From contig JAZGTH010000002.1 of NCBI GenBank assembly GCA_036877525.1, positions 3,270,001 through 3,334,000 of the forward strand: a stretch of DNA of 64,000 bases. The letters are read 5' to 3'. This document shows, in pieces, positions 60,040 through 64,000 of this stretch. The notes beneath the pieces were generated by a model that searched no databases, was not told the DNA's origin, and saw nothing but the letters and a program-made list of their open reading frames with translations. This DNA is from Chromobotia macracanthus (lineage: Eukaryota; Chordata; Actinopteri; Cypriniformes; Botiidae). The translations under genes and the position numbers were made by a program. Numbering within the stretch: position 1 is the first letter of the stretch; every line of letters begins with the position of its first letter.

Positions 60040-60102
60040 CTGAGAGCCTCTGTGTGTGTAGTGGGAGGAGGTTGTGTATTGAGGGTGTCTAGACATGATC
60101 AT
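60040..60102 (-). pseudogene. tbx16: Candidate 5' exon of the tbx16-like pseudogene
   Basis: Minus-strand sequence ending CTCTCAG|GTAAGC, a perfect splice donor at 60040/60039. One frame starts ATG at 60102 and gives 21 residues ending HYTHRGSQ, but in that frame the join to a possible acceptor at about 58765 (AAAAG|CATCCC) runs into a stop. The +1 frame (reading QPPPTTHTEALS) would join smoothly to IPPPPSMAGPGDSY but has no ATG. Either the exon is 5' UTR and translation starts at 58743, or a 1-bp change has broken the N-terminal frame. Confidence 0.4.
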
Positions 60103-60505
60103 TCCTTGATGGCTCTCATTGGAAAGAAATGCCTTCAGAGGGCAACAAGCTTTCTATTCATGCAGAGCTACATAGAGAGGAACAGTTAGAAAGATAGAGG
60201 AAAAAGAGGGAAACCAGAGGGAACCAAGATTGGGGTTAGTGATTCACAGCCATTTAGCACCACTGTTTCAGATCTTTTTGAAGCAAAGAAAAGTCTACCC
60301 ATGAGAATGATCTTTGCCTTTGACTTAATAATGCAGTTTTGACTTGAAGACTTTTAAAGCCAACTGAAATAAATGCTTGACTGGTTTGGTTCACAAACAG
60401 GTGTATGGCCTGTCACTTAATGTAGAAGCTAGAGTTTGTTTCATTTCATCTTGAGCAAATATCCTCTACATGTCTGAAGCATGTGAACTTAGTATTAGAA
60501 AATTG

Positions 60506-61697
60506 TAGGTGAGACTGGGGGCAAGTGTAATGGGGCAATTGCAACACACTCAATTCCTCCACTCAGAAGTGATGACACTTAATCTGCACATGCTCAGTAG
60601 AATTCTCTTTCTGCCTGTGAAAAGGAAGCACAATTATTTCACCTCAGCAGAAGTTTTCAACAAATTACTGATTTTGAGGTATAAAAGTTACCTTTTTGAT
60701 GTACAGTATTTTTCTTCTGCTGTCTAAAGTTTAGATGTTTGTTTGTTTATAAACATAAATCATCAGTTAGCCTAACATACATTCATTGTATTAAATAGAG
60801 TGGTGTGTTTTATGTGTTTGACAGAAAGTGTGAATAATATATAAGCATATGTGTGCATAAGCAAAGTTCCTTTCGTTGTCAGTTTGTCGGTATAATGAAT
60901 TTAAAGTGGTGTGATTGTATAAGACCCAGCAAAGGTCATGGCCTAATGGCACACCCAAAGTTCAATTTCAATGCAGGTTCAATTCCCACAGCTGGCAGGA
61001 AACGACTGAGGTGCAGGGCACCATTCCCCCAGTTGCTCCCTGGGCCCTGCAATGATAGTTGCCCACTGCTCTGTGTGTGTGTGTTCACGACTCACTGGAT
61101 GGGTTAAATGCAGAGATGACATTTTATGTATTGGTTACCATACAAATACGCCACTTTCACTTCACTTTTGAAACTAAAGACTGATTAGTTCACTTGTAAG
61201 AAACTTTTTATGAAGTTAGAACGGAGAACTTAGATTAAAGTATTTGAGTAAAATATATATTTTAATAACTAAAATCTAGTTACCACTGGAATAGTTGCCT
61301 AGTCTTCTGCAAAAATAGAAATAGACTTTTGCCTAAGCCTGACATCTAAAAATATTTGAACCATATACAAAAAACTCTTAAGTAACATTATTAGATATTA
61401 TTAGATACTACAGCAGTAAAGTGATTACTTTGAGGTAGGATACAGTGGGTTAATATGACTTATTTTTCAGTGTTAGAATTGTCCCCAAAAACTGTTGCAA
61501 TTGCCCCGACCAAGGACTTCTTGCATTTAATGTAATATTATAGTTTTGTCTTTATTAGTGAAAATATATCAATTGTATTATAAAACAGTGGACCTATATT
61601 TGTTTCTTGTATCAATAGATGACTAGTATATTTTAAGTAGCCTGTGAGATATGAAATAAAATGTAAAAAATATTACAATTGCCCCAGTCTCCCCTAA
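60506..61697. mobile_element. DNA-transposon remnant with AGGxGAGACTGGGGCAA termini, containing a SINE
   Basis: Left edge TAGGTGAGACTGGGGGCAAG plus TGGGGCAATTGCAACAC; right edge GTTGCAATTGCCCCGAC and ACAATTGCCCCAGTCTCCCC. These are inverted relative to each other. The core motif is a frequent fish transposon terminus. No transposase frame is left. Confidence 0.6.
60925..61165 (+). repeat. tRNA-derived SINE, same family as 11043-11260
   Basis: A box-like GGTCATGGCCTAATGG, B box-like GGTTCAATTCCCACAG, then CTGAGGTGCAGGGCACCATT, CCACTGCTCTGTGTGTGTGT, GGGTTAAATGCAGAGATGAC and a TACGCCACTTTCACTTCACT tail. Confidence 0.8.
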
Positions 61698-64000
61698 TGT
61701 CCAAAATCTGAGCCCACTTAGAAAATCTGAACTTTTTCCATTTAATCCTGGAAAATATTTTAAAATTTTAAATATGTTAAATGAAGACAGAATACACTAT
61801 TTCAAAATCACTAAGCAACTAAGATTATGAGGCCATATTGACACCTTTGAACAAAATGTCAGATCTATGAAAAATGATCTGGGTTATCGCAGCATGATAT
61901 GAGAAGATTTTACACAAACATGTGGAGTCCATCCCAGCCAGAGTGACTGTTGTCAATAAACCAGGAAGGCACACCAACCAAAATTTGAGTAGTTCTGATG
62001 TTTAAAGTAGTAGAAAGCAGAATCCACACTTTTTATGGAATATTGAATTCCTCCATTGTTAGCACAACTCTTTATTATGTTAAATGGAGGCTTCAGCAAA
62101 ACAGACTGTTAATAACACCCATTTCCTACGTTTGTAAGGACCCTCAAAGTACTGGAGCATTTAGGAACAAAATAAGGCATACATAAAAACCCCCAAAATG
62201 ACCATTAAATTATGTGAACAATGGTGCATTTTTGTTAAATACTGTGAATATGTAAACATATTTGAATAGGTCATGACAAATGAACTTGAAATGGACTTCA
62301 CTTGTTCTACTTGTGGAGTAAGAGGTAATTTATCATAATACATTTATTTTGTAAAAATAAATAATAATAATAAAAAACAGACCTGCTTCTATTCTACAGT
62401 CAGGCAGCAAGTACCACAGTAATACTATTGTCATATACAATAGTCTTTTTAGAGAATCATGTAAATACCATGGTATATACATGTAGTAATAATTTCTTAC
62501 TAAGATAAATATCAAAGATTTTACTATCATGCATTTTACTGATATCATGGTCACCATTTTTCACCAGAGTTATTTTTCCAAGCAATACATTATTCTGTAG
62601 CAGATAAAAATAAAAACCAAGGCATAACAATAATGTCTAATGTAATCTTAAATCTCTTTATTTCTATTAATCAACGACAATTGGATACTGAGATATACAA
62701 ACTTGAACCATTATTGCCATTAAGACTTAAACACTTCAGCAGCAGATAAATCAGAGTTGCCTTTTACAAGCTAAAAGCCCACAAATCTGTGAAAATATTG
62801 ATTAAGGATATAAGTAGTCTACGAGGATATATGGACTTAAAGACTTATGTCTTGGACTTAAATTCATCCATACAACGTAAAGTAAGTCTAAAATTATTCA
62901 CACCTCACAACCACTCTGGACATTAACACTGAGAGACCTAAAGTTGTAGATAAAGTGCCCCCTAAATCTCTAAATCTCACACCTTTCACCGGCATTGGCC
63001 ATGCAGTTTTCTCGTTTGATGCTCTAACTTGCCACTTTAAGTGCTCATGTAAAGGCCATCGGGGGGACATTGAGGCAGACTGCGTATAAACTACGCCAGT
63101 TAAGCTGGGTGATTCTTGTATATTAGTTGCACAGTCATTTGAACACTAGAAGTCTGTGTGGGCCTTAATAATAATTATAATAATGCATAGGTTCAGCTAG
63201 AGCTAGCCAGTTGAATGGAGGAACAGGTAAAGCTGGGGTAAATAATGCGAAAAAATCTAAATAAAAATGTAAACTGGCTTTGCAGATCAAGAATTGAATT
63301 ATGTTGTACAGGGTTCTTACACGTTATGATAAATAAATTTCCATGACCATTCTTCCAGTCTTTCTTTCTCAAAATGTATTTAATCTGAGTTGCAATTAAA
63401 AAAAGTAATTGTTTTTTCAGGGCTAGGAATAAATACTAAAAAAAGTTTCTATTTACAGGTTTGCCATGACAGACCTGACATTTTATTAATTTCATTAAGT
63501 TTTTTATAGCTGTCAGATTTTGATTACATTTGTAAAATCATAATTTATTAGTAAAATAAATTATAGCAACAGATACACACAAGAGGCAAACAATCACCTC
63601 CGGCTCCCCACATTCCTTAAAAAAGATCAGAAACTCTCAGCCTAGTGAGCCTGACAAAGAGAGTAAATTACATATTGGCAGCACTTCATAAGAAACCTCT
63701 GGGAGCTGCTAATGGGTTTTAATGGCTTTCCTCAAGGCTGAGGGCTTTACTTTGGCCTGGACCCTACCTTTAACATGACCTAGCTAAAAGAGATGGAGTG
63801 AGAGTGAGAGTGTGTGACAGGAGTTAATTTTAAGATTTTTTTCCAGAAGCGTAATCTACTGAAGAGCGTTTTATTACAGAACAACTGGAAGTAGGCAATT
63901 CGCAGAATGGACGCTACTGCAAACTACTGCTATTTCTAGCTAAATAAATTACAGAGGATTACAGAGCTTGTATAAAAACATTGACTTTAACTACCTGGAT
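61698..64000. other. Non-genic interval to the window end
   Basis: AT-rich, with no gene or clear repeat. 63040-63115 and 63655-63785 are somewhat GC-richer and non-repetitive, but nothing identifies them. Confidence 0.4.

Overview
This window is AT-rich, intron-containing, repeat-laden vertebrate DNA from a ray-finned fish. The strongest marker is an intact, intronless rod opsin gene (rho) at 5797-6861: the teleost visual rhodopsin is an ancient retrocopy without introns. The protein is closest to what I remember of ostariophysan (zebrafish/characin/catfish-type) rhodopsins, and the repeat spectrum (L2/CR1-type LINEs, tRNA-SINEs ending in TTTGGATAAAAGCGTCTG, Tc1, piggyBac, hAT, Ty3/gypsy, BEL/Pao) agrees. 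I cannot name the species.

Layout. 1-4600: unassigned sequence with decayed coding-like pieces on the minus strand, a LINE tail and a tRNA-derived SINE. 5600-7240: rho with a recognisable rod promoter and poly(A) signal. 7700-19100: a graveyard of LINE, hAT, Ty3/gypsy and SINE remnants, plus an unassigned CpG-richer block at about 17820-19080. 19100-24430: mostly featureless AT-rich DNA. 24440-26345: a complete non-autonomous DNA element with 175-bp terminal inverted repeats and a hexanucleotide array inside. 27260-33690: further repeats, including a large hairpin, a Tc1 remnant and a DNA element carrying two solo LTRs, each with a 5-bp target-site duplication. 35940-39040: a truncated BEL/Pao retrotransposon on the minus strand. 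40600-47700: LINE 3' end, an inverted repeat pair, an orphan candidate first exon behind a CpG-rich CRE-bearing stretch, a dead piggyBac element and an inverted copy of the 27.9-kb repeat.

The right third holds two decayed host genes. At 48120-53007 (plus strand) lies a multi-exon klhl22 (BTB-Kelch, CUL3 adaptor) pseudogene with at least five in-frame stops and several frameshifts. At 56086-60102 (minus strand) lies a tbx16-like T-box gene whose exon/intron structure survives. Its DNA-binding domain carries a 5-bp net deletion in one exon, a TAA stop in the next, and several substitutions at normally conserved positions. Both keep introns, so they are unprocessed copies that died in place, while nearby rho is intact. 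This suggests a duplicated segment undergoing gene loss.

The only gene I would call functional is rho. I found no cooperating gene cluster and nothing that looks like a new molecular system. The most interesting observations are the paired unprocessed pseudogenes, an inverted T-box-like site just 3' of the dead tbx16, the orphan promoter/exon at 43.96-44.34 kb, and the nested transposon structures.
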